Positions 14,131 through 23,600 of a stretch of DNA of 64,000 nt are shown here, in pieces. Position 1 is the first letter of the stretch. Each line of letters opens with the position of its first letter. The notes beneath the pieces were generated by a model that was not told the origin of the DNA, searched no databases, and worked only from the letters and a program-made list of their open reading frames with translations. This stretch comes from Hyaloscypha bicolor E. Its lineage: Eukaryota > Ascomycota > Leotiomycetes > Helotiales > Hyaloscyphaceae. Both the position numbers and the translations under genes were made by a program. The stretch spans positions 775,308-839,307 of the forward strand of contig NW_020194684.1 in NCBI RefSeq assembly GCF_002865645.1. Direction: 5' to 3'.

Positions 14131-15100
14131 AGTTTATAAATAATAATATTATAGAATTAATAGATTTATAATTCGATCTTTAAATAGATTTCTTAAGGAA
14201 ACTATACTTTTAAAGCGACTTTACTCTAAGCTTCTTTTACCTGATATATAAATTGCCTTAAGTATTTCTCCTCTAGAACTATTAAAGGCCTATTTATATT
14301 CGAAATCATTTTAATAGTTATATTAATTACTATTTTTTAGTATATATTCTGAAAGAGAGAGTTAATTTATATAGAAGTATTTTGGGGTATACTTTTAGAG
14401 ATTACTTTAGGTAATATAGGTAGTATGGTTTATATTCTGTCTTTTATTTATTTAATAACTTTTCTATAGAAAGCTTAGAAAGAGGTAGTAAATAATTACT
14501 ATAGGAAAAGGAAAATAGGAGATTAATATAACTATAGTTCAATTAATATAAGGAAAAACTATATTATTATTTAGCCTTAATCTACTATAACTAATATATA
14601 AGATAATAATTTATAGGACTTTCTTAGTAAATTATTTATTAATATTAACTTTTAGTAACTCTTAGTAATTATAGGGATATTATATAGCTTGGGGCAGGAT
14701 TTATAAATAGCTAACTGCCAGTAATATTACTTTTTAATATTAATTTTTAGGCAAGCCAGAAAGAATATATAAGGCTAAAAAAGGACCTTTACTTTCCTGC
14801 TTATACCGTAGTACTATAAGGTATATTAAGAAGTATTAAGTATTAAAAATTAAAGTTATCTATTACTATTTCAAATATTAAAATTAATATTAAGTTCTAC
14901 TTATTTAATTATTAGATCTATTAAACGATATTCCAAGAAATAGAGCTTATTATTAATATTTCAATAGTAGTTTATAGACTTGTAGGGGCTAAGTATACTA
15001 TATTACCTGCTTTATTTATAAGCTTATCTATACCGGAGCTTTACTATCCCCTTTCCTAATATATATACCCTTATTTTATTAGTTAAGTTTACTTATATAA
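14131..15100. other. AT-rich RIP-mutated DNA, no gene recognised
   Basis: Spacer between the Ulp1-type and bromodomain relics. No repeat array or structural RNA was seen. Some RIP-mutated reading frame may continue from upstream. Confidence 0.5.
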
Positions 15101-16972
15101 ATGCCAGAGAATTTCTTATTAGACCCAGAATACCTGTTTGGTCCCTATAAGAAGTTCTCATTCTATTATCTAGTATAATTTCCGAGATCAAGTATCCGAG
15201 AATACCGGAGAGGTACGAGAACCAGAATAATATTAAAAGAATACGATTTCAAGTATATTTACTACTAATTCTTAAGCTACTTAAGGATAACTAGTAGTTT
15301 ATATATTACTACTATAAAATAACGAGATGGATTTATCTGCCGGATCGAGAATTAAGGTTATTAATAGTTACGGTATAATAAATAGAGAGATAGCTAGCTT
15401 TTAATAGCAAAGATTTCATTATTATTTCAGGGAACTACTAGCCGAGAATAGCAAGATATATAACTTCTATACTAAGGTCTCAATATTTATACCAAGGGAA
15501 ATAGTAGACTTTTAGTAAGTATAGGTTAATAAAAGAAGTTTACTTAATCTACTCTCTTGGTTAATTACTATTACTCTTGACCTTATTCTATATTCTGATA
15601 GGTTAGAAAAAATAGCTACTAGTAGTTCTATTTACTAATATTACTGCTTTAATATTAGTATAACAGGTATTAAAAAAGCAATTAATACTAGAGTAATTCC
15701 TGGATTATATATTATCCTATTTAGCCAGGAATGAATTCGAAGTATAAAATTATTAAGCGATTTTAGTAATAGGGGTTATTATATCCCAATTCCTCTTACT
15801 ATTAAAGCTACTGAGAAGAAGCCTCTTAATACTATAGATACCAAGGCTAACAAAAAGGGAATTAATCTAAATAATAGTAATAATTACGATAATATTAACT
15901 ATAATAATAATATTTTATTAGATAGGCTCTTGCTAGATAGTAACCCTTTATCTAATAGTAATCTCTTATCTAGTAAGCTTTTGCTTAATAGTAAGCGTTT
16001 AGTAGATAATAATACTTTTTCTAGTAATGAGCTCTTATTAGATAATAGCCCTTTATCTAGTAACGAGATAATTCTTAAGGAAGAAGTAACTAATAAGGAT
16101 AAAGATAATTATAATAGTAAGGAGGGTAAGAAGAGTAATAATAATACTAGTAATTACTTATAAGACTCTATTAAATAATTTCTTAAAGATTATATAGCAG
16201 ATATAAAAGCGGTATATAAAATAGCAGAATACGAATTAGAATATGAATCCCATCTTATAAGCTCTCTTAATAATTAGTCAAATCGCAATATTAATAATGA
16301 GTTAATAGGAGAGCCGGCTTTTAATATAGGCGAATCTGCAGGATAATAGCTAGTACTTAAGCAGGAGCAAGTAAGTAAAACCGTTATTCCAAGACCCTAT
16401 TAGTAACTATTATTTCATTATAGGTATTCTCTAGTCCCTACTATATAGAGTACTTAGTTACTATTAGTCCTATAAAGTCTTAAGCGAATGGAGTCCAGAC
16501 TCGAATTATAAAACGCTAATTAAAAGAGATTACTAAAACCTTGAACCAAATTAGCCGGACTCTAGTAGGGTAGAGCTTCAAGGTACTAGTAAAGCAGCTA
16601 TAGCCCGAATATGCGGATACTTATACTATAAAGGTCCCTAACCTAATTAATCTCGGTACTATTGAGATAAAGATAAAGAATAATATATATCTTTCTATAG
16701 ATGAATTCAGAGCAGATGTTATTCTTCTCTACCAAAATAGTATTGACTTTAACGGTATCGAGTATATAATTACTAGTACTGCTCTTGAAGTCCGAGATAT
16801 GATCCTCAAAGCAATTAGTAATATAGAGGAAGGCAAAGGCAGTATGAGGGCATTGGCCAGAGTATTATAGGGGTTTGAGAGATAGTATTGCGGTATAAGT
16901 ACTTGGATATAGAGAAAGGGTTTCCTTTCTGAAGATTTCTTGACTAGAAATTGCAACTATATTAGGAACTGA
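15101..16972 (+). pseudogene. RIP-degraded glutamine-rich bromodomain protein gene
   Basis: One frame runs from ATG at 15101 to TGA at 16970-16972 (624 codons, no net frameshift), broken by many TAG/TAA and no internal TGA that I found. Most of these stops read best as former CAG/CAA, making the middle (about 15830-16160) glutamine-rich, including the hexapeptide array. The C-terminal third (about 16490-16870) is a bromodomain: KVPNLINLGTIEIKIKNN, then IYLSIDEFRADVILLYQNS and DFNG, matching the ZA loop end and helices B-C of acetyl-lysine readers. The position usually held by the conserved acetyl-lysine-binding Asn fits QNS/DFNG. Two TAG codons interrupt the domain's first helix. Sequence 16480-16970 is less AT-rich than the 5' part. 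The TGA stops two bases before a transposon TIR. Not functional; the bromodomain call is strong, the single-gene reading good. Confidence 0.7.
15927..16067 (+). repeat. 18-bp minisatellite encoding a glutamine-rich hexapeptide
   Basis: Eight units, seven of 18 bp and one of 15 bp, for example CTCTTGCTAGATAGTAAC and CCTTTATCTAATAGTAAT. Read in the frame of the bromodomain gene, each unit carries one or more TAG/TAA codons at positions expected to have been CAG/CAA, so the ancestral repeat was probably QQ-x-x-x-x. The open reading in another frame here (rich in Leu, Ser, Asn) is an artefact of that periodicity. Confidence 0.75.
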
Positions 16973-16974
16973 AT

Positions 16975-17425
16975 TAATGTCTGTTCCTATATCCCGAGAT
17001 GCCCCCTGTCCCGAGACGGATCTATAGTTTTGGAGTCAGAATTTTTTTCATAGCAAGTCTATAAAGCTATTACTAATATATTACTTTATTTAAGTATTTG
17101 TCCTTATAGAGACCACTTTATAATATTAAAAAAGAATGCGGTTTATAATACTATTAATAGTTTCAGTTATACTGCCGATTGCCACTCTTGCTATCTCTTC
17201 TATTTATTTGCGACTATTGAAATCTCCTTAAAATTCGGAGTACTTAGAAGAAAGGTCTATTCCGAAATGATATAGCTCCAAATTTTAAAAGGCACTCAGA
17301 GAGGAAAGAATATAGTCCGGGAGTTATGCCGATGTGATGAGAGATCCATATGTTTCAGTGCTTAGTAATAGACGTTAGCCGAGGCAAAAGTTTACTAAAT
17401 TCACGCCCGGGATCGCTATATTCTA
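16975..17425 (+). mobile_element. Family-1 (Fot1/pogo) transposon left terminus
   Basis: Begins TAATGTCTGTTCCTATATCC and continues for about 450 bp of sequence homologous to the reverse complement of 54300-54724 and 44230-44668, including AAAATTCGGAGTACTT near 17230. It is much less RIP-mutated than those copies (it keeps CCCCCTGTCCCGAGACGG). No transposase follows: the homology ends about 30 bp before the first in-frame ATG of the HET gene, so the element is truncated. TA at the terminus fits a Tc1-mariner target site. Confidence 0.7.
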
Positions 17426-17457
17426 CTTAGCCACGATTCTCAGGCTTGAGGCTGGGA

Positions 17458-19602
17458 ATGTTATTCCTGAGGCTGTCAGGCAGAAACCATTCACATGATA
17501 CGGCCCGAGCCGGTTACGCCATTTGGCTGATCAGGCAGCCATTTCAGGAAGCACCTAAGGGCCGAACTAAAGTAAACGCAACCGCACAAGCAATACTCGG
17601 TATGACCGACCCAAGCAAAACGAAATCGACTATCCCAATGCATTCTTTACGAAAGAAACTCAACGCAAAACCAGAGGTAGCAGCTTTCTGTAACGCCTGT
17701 GTCATCATGACCTCAACCCCAACTGGATGGGAAGCGTTGACATCTCAAAATGGGTTCAAGCATCATAATCGCCATGAATTAGTGTGTGCTGCGCGGTCTG
17801 GCTGCCCTCTGTGCTACTGGATATTTCACTGCTTTCGTGGAGTATGGAAGTACGGTGTTCAGGGACACTTATACTTATCTGCGATCTCTTGCGTTCAGCG
17901 ACCTATATCAGTTCGCTACGGCGTGGCTGAAAGGCCAAGAGATGCAGATTCCATACCTGCGCATTTTGAGAACAGTATCTCAGCTCTTAAAGCGACTCTC
18001 GAATTCGATCCGCCGATGGTCAACCAGGTTGAAGAGTTGTACAGAGAACAAGTGACTTTCCTTATTGAGGGTAAAGGCGCCCCCTTGTTATATAAACACC
18101 TTCATTGGTCGTTAATCCAACTCTTAGACTCGCCATTGTTTTTTCAAAATGAATCCGAATTCAATGCGTTTTATGCCCGAGAACAGGTCCGTGTCTGCCG
18201 ATCAATCACGAAAACTCTCACGGACAAAATCAGCCAGACCATAAGATACTGCCCTCAGCATTTACACTGTCCGGACTATAAGCAACCTAAACTTCCCTCC
18301 CGAGTTGTCGATATTGGATCGAATCCCCTACGCTTGCACGTCAGTGAAAAGCACGAACGAGGAGATTATATAGCGCTTAGCTATTGCTGGGGCATTCATC
18401 AAGAATTTATCACAACTGCATCTTCTCTAGATAGCAGATGTGAAGGATTTAAGATTGAAGACCTGCCATTGACTCTACAAGATGCTGTACTACTTGCGAG
18501 AAACTTACGATTCAAGTTCTTGTGGGTAGACGCGCTGTGCATCGTTCAAGATGACACCAGGGATAAGGCCATAGAGATCGCTGCTATGGGACAAGTCTAC
18601 AAAAGTGCAACCGTCACAATCTCTGCCGCGAACTCTGCCTGCGCTCAAGATGGCTTTCTGATGAGCATGATTGCGGAACAGTCATTCCTTCTACCCACTC
18701 GGGCAGCCGGCTTTGGAATTTTGAAAGTAGGTTTGCCTCAGTCTCGAGGTTTCCAAGAGGCAGAACCGCTTGAGACTCGGGCATGGGCATTACAAGAGTC
18801 ATTACTATCGCCCCGTGTTTTAGTCTTTAATACGAATGAGCTCCTGTGGCACTGCCAAACCATGCCAATGAATTACTGGGGTGGGAGGTCAGAACAGAAT
18901 CACGCCGACCGACTGCCTTGTAACATATTCGGAGCTACGGATACAAATATAGCCGACTCTAGAGATCGAAATTCTAGGATATGGATCGATATCGTCGAAG
19001 AATTCACCAAGCGTTCTTTGACAATACCTGGAGATCGCCTATCAGCCATAGAAGGTGTTGCGAGCGAATTATCAAGAATTTGGAACGACGAATACTTTGT
19101 GGGACTGTGGAGAAAAGGGTTACCCCGCCTCCTATCGTGGAAACGCGAATATGATGCAAATATGGATGATGCTCCAGAATTATCAAACTTATTTCCATCA
19201 TGGTCATGGGCTTCAGTCAATGGAAGCATAACTTTCTGCGTGATGGAACACATATCAGCAACTCTTGTGGGTATCTCCAAGGAAACATCGCTATCGGAGA
19301 AACTGTTCGCGTCTTTGGTAATAAGAGCAAGATTATGGAACTCTCAACAGCTCACCACTCTTGTTGATCCGGACGAAATGCACGAATATTTGGATACTCT
19401 ACCATGGAGACATACAGATGACTCCTATTACATGGTAATCGGATATTCAAGCTTATGGCCAAGCCCTGTACATGAAGTTGTTGGGGTACGCTTGCATAAA
19501 AGTACAGAAGACCAATTCAAAAGATGTGGTGCTTGGCGCGGGCTTTCGAAGATGGACATATCAATTTTGAAGGAGGAGCAAGACATATTTACTATCAATT
19601 AA
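17458..19602 (+). CDS. HET-domain protein (heterokaryon incompatibility family)
   Basis: Intact single-exon gene, 714 aa from ATG 17458, TAA stop. HET proteins act in non-self recognition and trigger cell death when incompatible hyphae fuse; the HET domain is TIR-related. The N-terminus has a Cys/His cluster (CNAC at residues 78-81, CPLC at 116-119), usual in long fungal HET proteins. The HET domain occupies about residues 300-450, with YIALSYCWG, LPLTLQDAV, FLWVDALCIVQDD, YKSATVTISAA and ETRAWALQESLLSPRVL in order. The C-terminal 260 residues show no second domain I recognise. The reading frame is also open upstream to a TTG at 17446, an unlikely eukaryotic start. The ATG at 17602 (MTDPSK) is a plausible alternative, since the first 48 residues look atypical and lie next to transposon-derived DNA. 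Codon use is normal and no RIP stops are present, unlike the relics around it. Confidence 0.9.
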   Translation: MLFLRLSGRNHSHDTARAGYAIWLIRQPFQEAPKGRTKVNATAQAILGMTDPSKTKSTIPMHSLRKKLNAKPEVAAFCNACVIMTSTPTGWEALTSQNGFKHHNRHELVCAARSGCPLCYWIFHCFRGVWKYGVQGHLYLSAISCVQRPISVRYGVAERPRDADSIPAHFENSISALKATLEFDPPMVNQVEELYREQVTFLIEGKGAPLLYKHLHWSLIQLLDSPLFFQNESEFNAFYAREQVRVCRSITKTLTDKISQTIRYCPQHLHCPDYKQPKLPSRVVDIGSNPLRLHVSEKHERGDYIALSYCWGIHQEFITTASSLDSRCEGFKIEDLPLTLQDAVLLARNLRFKFLWVDALCIVQDDTRDKAIEIAAMGQVYKSATVTISAANSACAQDGFLMSMIAEQSFLLPTRAAGFGILKVGLPQSRGFQEAEPLETRAWALQESLLSPRVLVFNTNELLWHCQTMPMNYWGGRSEQNHADRLPCNIFGATDTNIADSRDRNSRIWIDIVEEFTKRSLTIPGDRLSAIEGVASELSRIWNDEYFVGLWRKGLPRLLSWKREYDANMDDAPELSNLFPSWSWASVNGSITFCVMEHISATLVGISKETSLSEKLFASLVIRARLWNSQQLTTLVDPDEMHEYLDTLPWRHTDDSYYMVIGYSSLWPSPVHEVVGVRLHKSTEDQFKRCGAWRGLSKMDISILKEEQDIFTIN

Positions 19603-20794
19603 GGAAATCAACTTGAAAGTCAGATTTTAAGAAAACAACTGTTTGGACATGCCTTGTGTAAGACACAAAGTTCAGCATACTAGAGCGAGTGTTGACCAAA
19701 ATGCAGGTAATTAGAGCGAGGTACGTCGAAACATTACCCATACACAATGCATTAGCTAAAACATAAAAGCCTACGCTAATAATAATGGTCGTACGGAGGT
19801 ACAGGCAGGCAAATGGAGATAGAGACTGGCCTTTGGTGTCCCTCTACCGTGCTTGTCGTGCCCGTGCTTGATATGCCCTGCGATGGCCGTGCCGCCATCG
19901 CAGTGCCCGTTGTTGTGCTCGTTATTGTCATGCCGCCAGCGCCTTCTTATATATTCGTGTATCGTCGTACATACCGCTGTGTTCACAGTCGTTGCCACGC
20001 TGTCATCGTCTAATCAGCTATTAAGGTCTTCGCCAGGTAATCGTCGTCTCACGGTGCTGCTCTAATATATCTTCGCACTACAGCCGGGTATTCCATTCAC
20101 GCTTCTTGCGGCGTAACTGGAAACTTGAGGACGGTCATCTCGTTGAAGGCGGCAATGTAGGGATTCATGCGGCGGCGACAAGGGAGCGGATTTCCCTATG
20201 AATACCAGGACTGACAATTGTAGAGGTTATCGTTCTGTAAGACTTTGTCGCAACAGAAATTTATCTCCCAACCGAAGGAGAAACGGCTGATTTTTGGCAG
20301 ACATCGGCCACTTTTGCTCCCGCTTGAGGGTACAGTATAGTGCAACTCGGAGTATATCGGGAAAGCGGAATTTTCCGGTAAGCAATCCGCCACACACAGC
20401 CACAGCTCAGCAGTCACAGGTTTTATTACATCATACAATTTTACCGAGATTGCTATAGCCACACCGCCGCTGACCAGAATCCTTGATCGCTTAATTGGAG
20501 GTGGTATCATCCTTTGTAGCGACGGTGTGTGACAGGCCACGCGCAATCCGCCACAAGAGTAGCAATAGCATTTTAGCATTATAACAGAACCTAGAGACTT
20601 ATATTCAATCGATCTATGTGTTTAAGAGGTGAGAAAACTTAATAGTGATGTCGCACATTAAGGGGTCTTGTTATAGTATAAAAAGAGGCTCTCTATAAAT
20701 TCAAGGGGGCGGCGACGAAGCGATAATAATTTTCGGAATTAATAGGTCAGGAGTGTTTGTGGGAGGTATAAAATGTAACTAAAAGGAAAATGGA
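19603..20794. other. Intergenic DNA of normal composition
   Basis: No gene with a credible ATG, length and codon pattern was found. A perfect 10-bp inverted repeat, CTGCGATGGC at 19878-19887 and GCCATCGCAG at 19894-19903, could form a hairpin. AATCCGCCACA occurs near 20384 and again near 20548. Overlapping open stretches on both strands (19770-20065, 20196-20579) look like chance. Confidence 0.5.
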
Positions 20795-21125
20795 TAACGT
20801 CCATCCCTGCATAACGGAAAACCCTACGTGCCGGAAAATTTGATAGGTACTTTTACTTCAAATATCTTAAAATCTGCCCACACCTCAATATCTCCCATAT
20901 CTTTTTATAAGTTATATTCCGTGGCCATTCCCGGGCACCTTAAACCCCTCCCACTAGAGAATCACGTTCATATCATCGCCCTCAAGCTTGATTTACAAAG
21001 AGTCTCCTTTTATAACGTAACAAACTTCCTCTACCACAGCTCCACTACCGAGCTTATACCATCCCAAATACTTATAAAGGAGTTATCCGGGCTCTAAGGC
21101 CTCACTACGATATAGGGAATTGTCA
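20795..21125 (+). repeat. Family-2 terminal repeat / MITE, copy 1 (barely mutated)
   Basis: The 331 bp start TAACGTCCATCCCTGCATAA and carry CGGAAAACCC and GCCGGAAAA, the family-2 terminus. The whole segment matches the reverse complement of 25201-25536, differing mainly where that copy has TpA for CpA or TpG. The inner end (CGATATAGGGAATTGTCA) weakly resembles the outer end, so this may be a short complete MITE and not only a long TIR. It keeps most CpA/TpG, so it largely escaped RIP. Confidence 0.75.
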
Positions 21126-21294
21126 TCAGCTTTGGTGGCTGCTGTGGCGTGCAGATTTCATGCAAGATCGCCACGCGGGTCGGTACCTCGGCTCAAAGCG
21201 AGTGACAATTTTGGTTAGTGCGAAACAACCCCGCAATATTTACGCTGCAATTTTAATTATGTAATCATTTGCTAAGCCTCTGGTGCCTGTCACC
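21126..21294. other. Intergenic spacer between the family-2 repeat and the MITE
   Basis: Ordinary composition. No gene or repeat recognised. Confidence 0.5.
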
Positions 21295-21501
21295 GGGGGT
21301 GCATGAATTCGTGGCCCACCCTAGCGAAGAACACTAAGAATATCTCAACAACCACAATAGCTAGAAAATCGTTTTGCGGAGAAGAAATACTCTGCAAGGC
21401 GAGGTTGATATTACTTCCAAGAAAATCTGAGCTAAAAAGTTGTGGCTGTGCGATAAAATTTAGGTTAATATTCTAGGTGGGCCACGAATTCCTGCACCCC
21501 C
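21295..21501. mobile_element. 207-bp MITE with about 29-bp terminal inverted repeats
   Basis: The left end GGGGGTGCATGAATTCGTGG (continuing CCCACCCTAG to 21324) is the near-perfect inverse of the right end at 21473-21501 (CTAGGTGGGCCACGAATTCC...). There is one mismatch and one missing base. The interior has no coding potential. No clear target-site duplication was seen, so the superfamily is left open. Confidence 0.7.
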
Positions 21502-21696
21502 TGGTGTGTGGCTGACGGGGCGGCTTGATGGGGCTAAGAGTTCGGAACGGAAGAACTCTGTTCCATTGGCGGGCCAATTTCCGCCGGCCAATTTGCCGAC
21601 GATAACATTAACAGCAAACAACAGAATGCCGCCTCCCGTCGAGTGTAGCTTGTCCAACACTAGACTGCACTCTTATCCATTGCACTGAAATCCATT

Positions 21697-22900
21697 ATGA
21701 ATATACAGCAATCATTGTAAACCACGCCTCCCGAAAGCTTCACGAGTCCCCCAACGCCTCCTGCGACTGAGGAGAAAACCTCGATATCTATCTCACAGAT
21801 TCTTGAAGCGGTTAGACGTCACAGAGACGGATATAGTCTGCCTGCTACCGAACACTGGCTTCGATTTTCGCTAGATGTGTATTATTACAGGGATCTTCAG
21901 CGCTAGCTCCGAAAAATCAATCTCTGGGATTACTACGAACACAAAGTTCGGTAGGTAAAGTACACTCATGTCCCGCTACTTGGCTAATGCGATGGCAGAT
22001 ACGATTACTTCCCATTGGCCAAGTTATATGTCCTCCGAATACCAGGTTCGTTATACGAAAGCCTCGAATCTTATATCACACAAGAGATCCTACGCTAGTT
22101 AGATACAATTGCCCGGAGCGGCAGTCCTTTAGCGGTATTTGCAGGAGATATAGAAAATAGTATATCTGCAGAAATCAACTTTGAGGATACTAAATACGGT
22201 TCATATTAGCTAGGCGCCTCGTTCCAATATTTTGAAGCACAATATCCAGGCGTTATCCTTGAATTGTCCTACTCGCAAAAGAAGAAGGATCTGTCACGTT
22301 TAGCAAATGAGTATATTCTTGGGTCAGATGCCGATATCCGCGTCGTAATTAGCATCGATGTTGAGTATAAAGGAAGCAAGAAGGCATCTGTTTCAATGTG
22401 GCGTCCACGTATTGGAGTTAATAATGTGGGAGAGAAAGAATTATTCGTTGTGTAGACAGTTACAGACCAGGTATGCTCGCCAATAAACCCTTTTGAAAAA
22501 GCGATATCTTGTCTAACGCTACTAGCTCTTCCGCGATTTTGTAGGAAACCTCATTCCTGATCCTCAAGCAAGCCTGCAACTGCGACTCGAGGACTTTGGT
22601 ACTGAAGCTTTTGGTGCCAAATTCACTGATCTGACTCAAAACATATACATCTCGGCAGAAACGTTATTTACCTTTCTCGAGCGTGCCGAAGCGAAAGCGA
22701 GGAGACTGAAACAAGGTGAAGGGTTGGTCAGGAGCACCAAACCTTGGGTAAGAAAACGGCGCAGAGACAGTACACCAGCAGAGCATCTTGATCCAGACCG
22801 GGAAGGCATATTCACAGAGCAGGAGCAGAGGGCAGCGAAGAAGGCTATGATGGATGACGGTTCTTACAAGGCCAGCTCTTCAGAGGCAGAGCTGGAGTAA
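21697..22900 (+). pseudogene. Two-exon gene killed by seven premature TAG/TAA codons
   Basis: ATG at 21697, final TAA at 22898-22900. Exon 1 is 21697-22470 and exon 2 is 22526-22900, joined by a 55-bp phase-0 intron (GTATGC donor, CTAAC branch site at 22513-22517, TAG acceptor); 382 codons including the stop. Premature stops lie at 21718, 21904, 21952, 21985, 22096, 22207 and 22453. All are TAG or TAA, as expected from CAG/CAA after RIP, and the frame is otherwise intact. The product matches a family of fungal hypothetical proteins I recall, with RYDYFPLAKLYVLR, PGVILELSYSQKKKDL, YILGSDADIRVVI, DVEYKGSKKASVSMWRPR, and a basic C-terminus with KPWVRKRRRDSTP. The E-x-S-Y-S core followed by a beta-rich stretch is faintly like PD-(D/E)XK nucleases of the Uma2 type; that is speculation. 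Function unknown. Confidence 0.75.
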
Positions 22901-23600
22901 ATGCATGCTCTCTATCTTTTACGAATACCTTTGAGGAGACACTGTAATGGTAGGTAGACGTTGGTGGAAGCACCGGGTGGATCGGTTGCTGGAAACATTC
23001 ATTTTGTTCATCACATTTCATTCACATCAAGCGGTTGCTACATGACACATCGACTACGCAAACCATCTATGGAGTGTGAGAAACCACTCGACTCCTGCGT
23101 ATGAATCTCGTAACCTCCCATCCGACTAAATAATACTAGAACGCCGACAGCCATATTCGTAGACTGCGATTTATTGCACTTTCACATCGTGATTGAGTCT
23201 ACTAGCTGATATGACTGAGAGCTATGTCTATATGTCAGGACGGTTGCTTTTTAATACTCCTGGAAGGGGCAACCCGTGTGCCCAACTAGGGGTAGATCAC
23301 GTGATCAAAGCCTTCCACTTATGCCTCCGGTCAAGTGCCCTATCTTCAAATTCTAATCATCAACTTCCAGCCACAACACATCTCCTACCGGTCGCCCCAG
23401 CGTGAGAATTTCTCAGTTTTCATGGCGTAATCCATGCGAGTAATTTGAATAAAAAATCTTGAAATTTTGATAAGGTTTGACAAAGTAATTGGTAAACATG
23501 ACTCTCGCCTGACAAAAAAAGTTCAAATTCGCTGGATAGTCGTTAGAGACACCCTGTGACAATAGTGTTTGCCCCCCGACATTATCGCGAGCCCTTTTTT
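22901..23600. other. Intergenic region between converging genes
   Basis: Ordinary composition, separating the plus-strand pseudogene from the 3' end of the minus-strand membrane-protein gene. It contains a perfect 12-bp palindrome GATCACGTGATC (23295-23306) with an E-box-like CACGTG core. A 64-codon ATG frame at 23211-23405 has no supporting feature. Confidence 0.5.

Noticed and set aside
15930..16163. 77-codon open frame rich in Leu/Ser/Asn
   Set aside because: It lies in the wrong frame over the glutamine-rich repeat of the bromodomain relic; its openness comes from the 18-bp periodicity and it starts at a non-ATG codon.
1..16970. CpG-methylation decay as the cause of AT richness
   Set aside because: CpG survives in many places while CpA/TpG are depleted; that is RIP context, not CpG deamination.
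17446..17457. TTG at 17446 as start of the HET gene
   Set aside because: Non-ATG starts are unlikely in a fungal nuclear gene; ATG at 17458 or 17602 is preferred.
19771..20579. Several overlapping 60-127-codon frames on both strands
   Set aside because: No ATG context, no domain and mutual overlap; expected by chance in GC-balanced intergenic DNA.
20828..21097. 89-codon plus-strand frame
   Set aside because: Lies wholly within a copy of the 330-bp family-2 repeat and begins with GTG; the other copy does not keep it open.
22545..22900. Acceptor at 22544 for the intron of the seven-stop pseudogene
   Set aside because: It would shift the frame; the TAG acceptor at 22523-22525 preserves frame and restores the expected LFRD sequence.
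23193..23405. 70-codon frame downstream of the seven-helix gene
   Set aside because: TTG start, or 64 codons from ATG; no motif, and it lies in the intergenic region between convergent genes.
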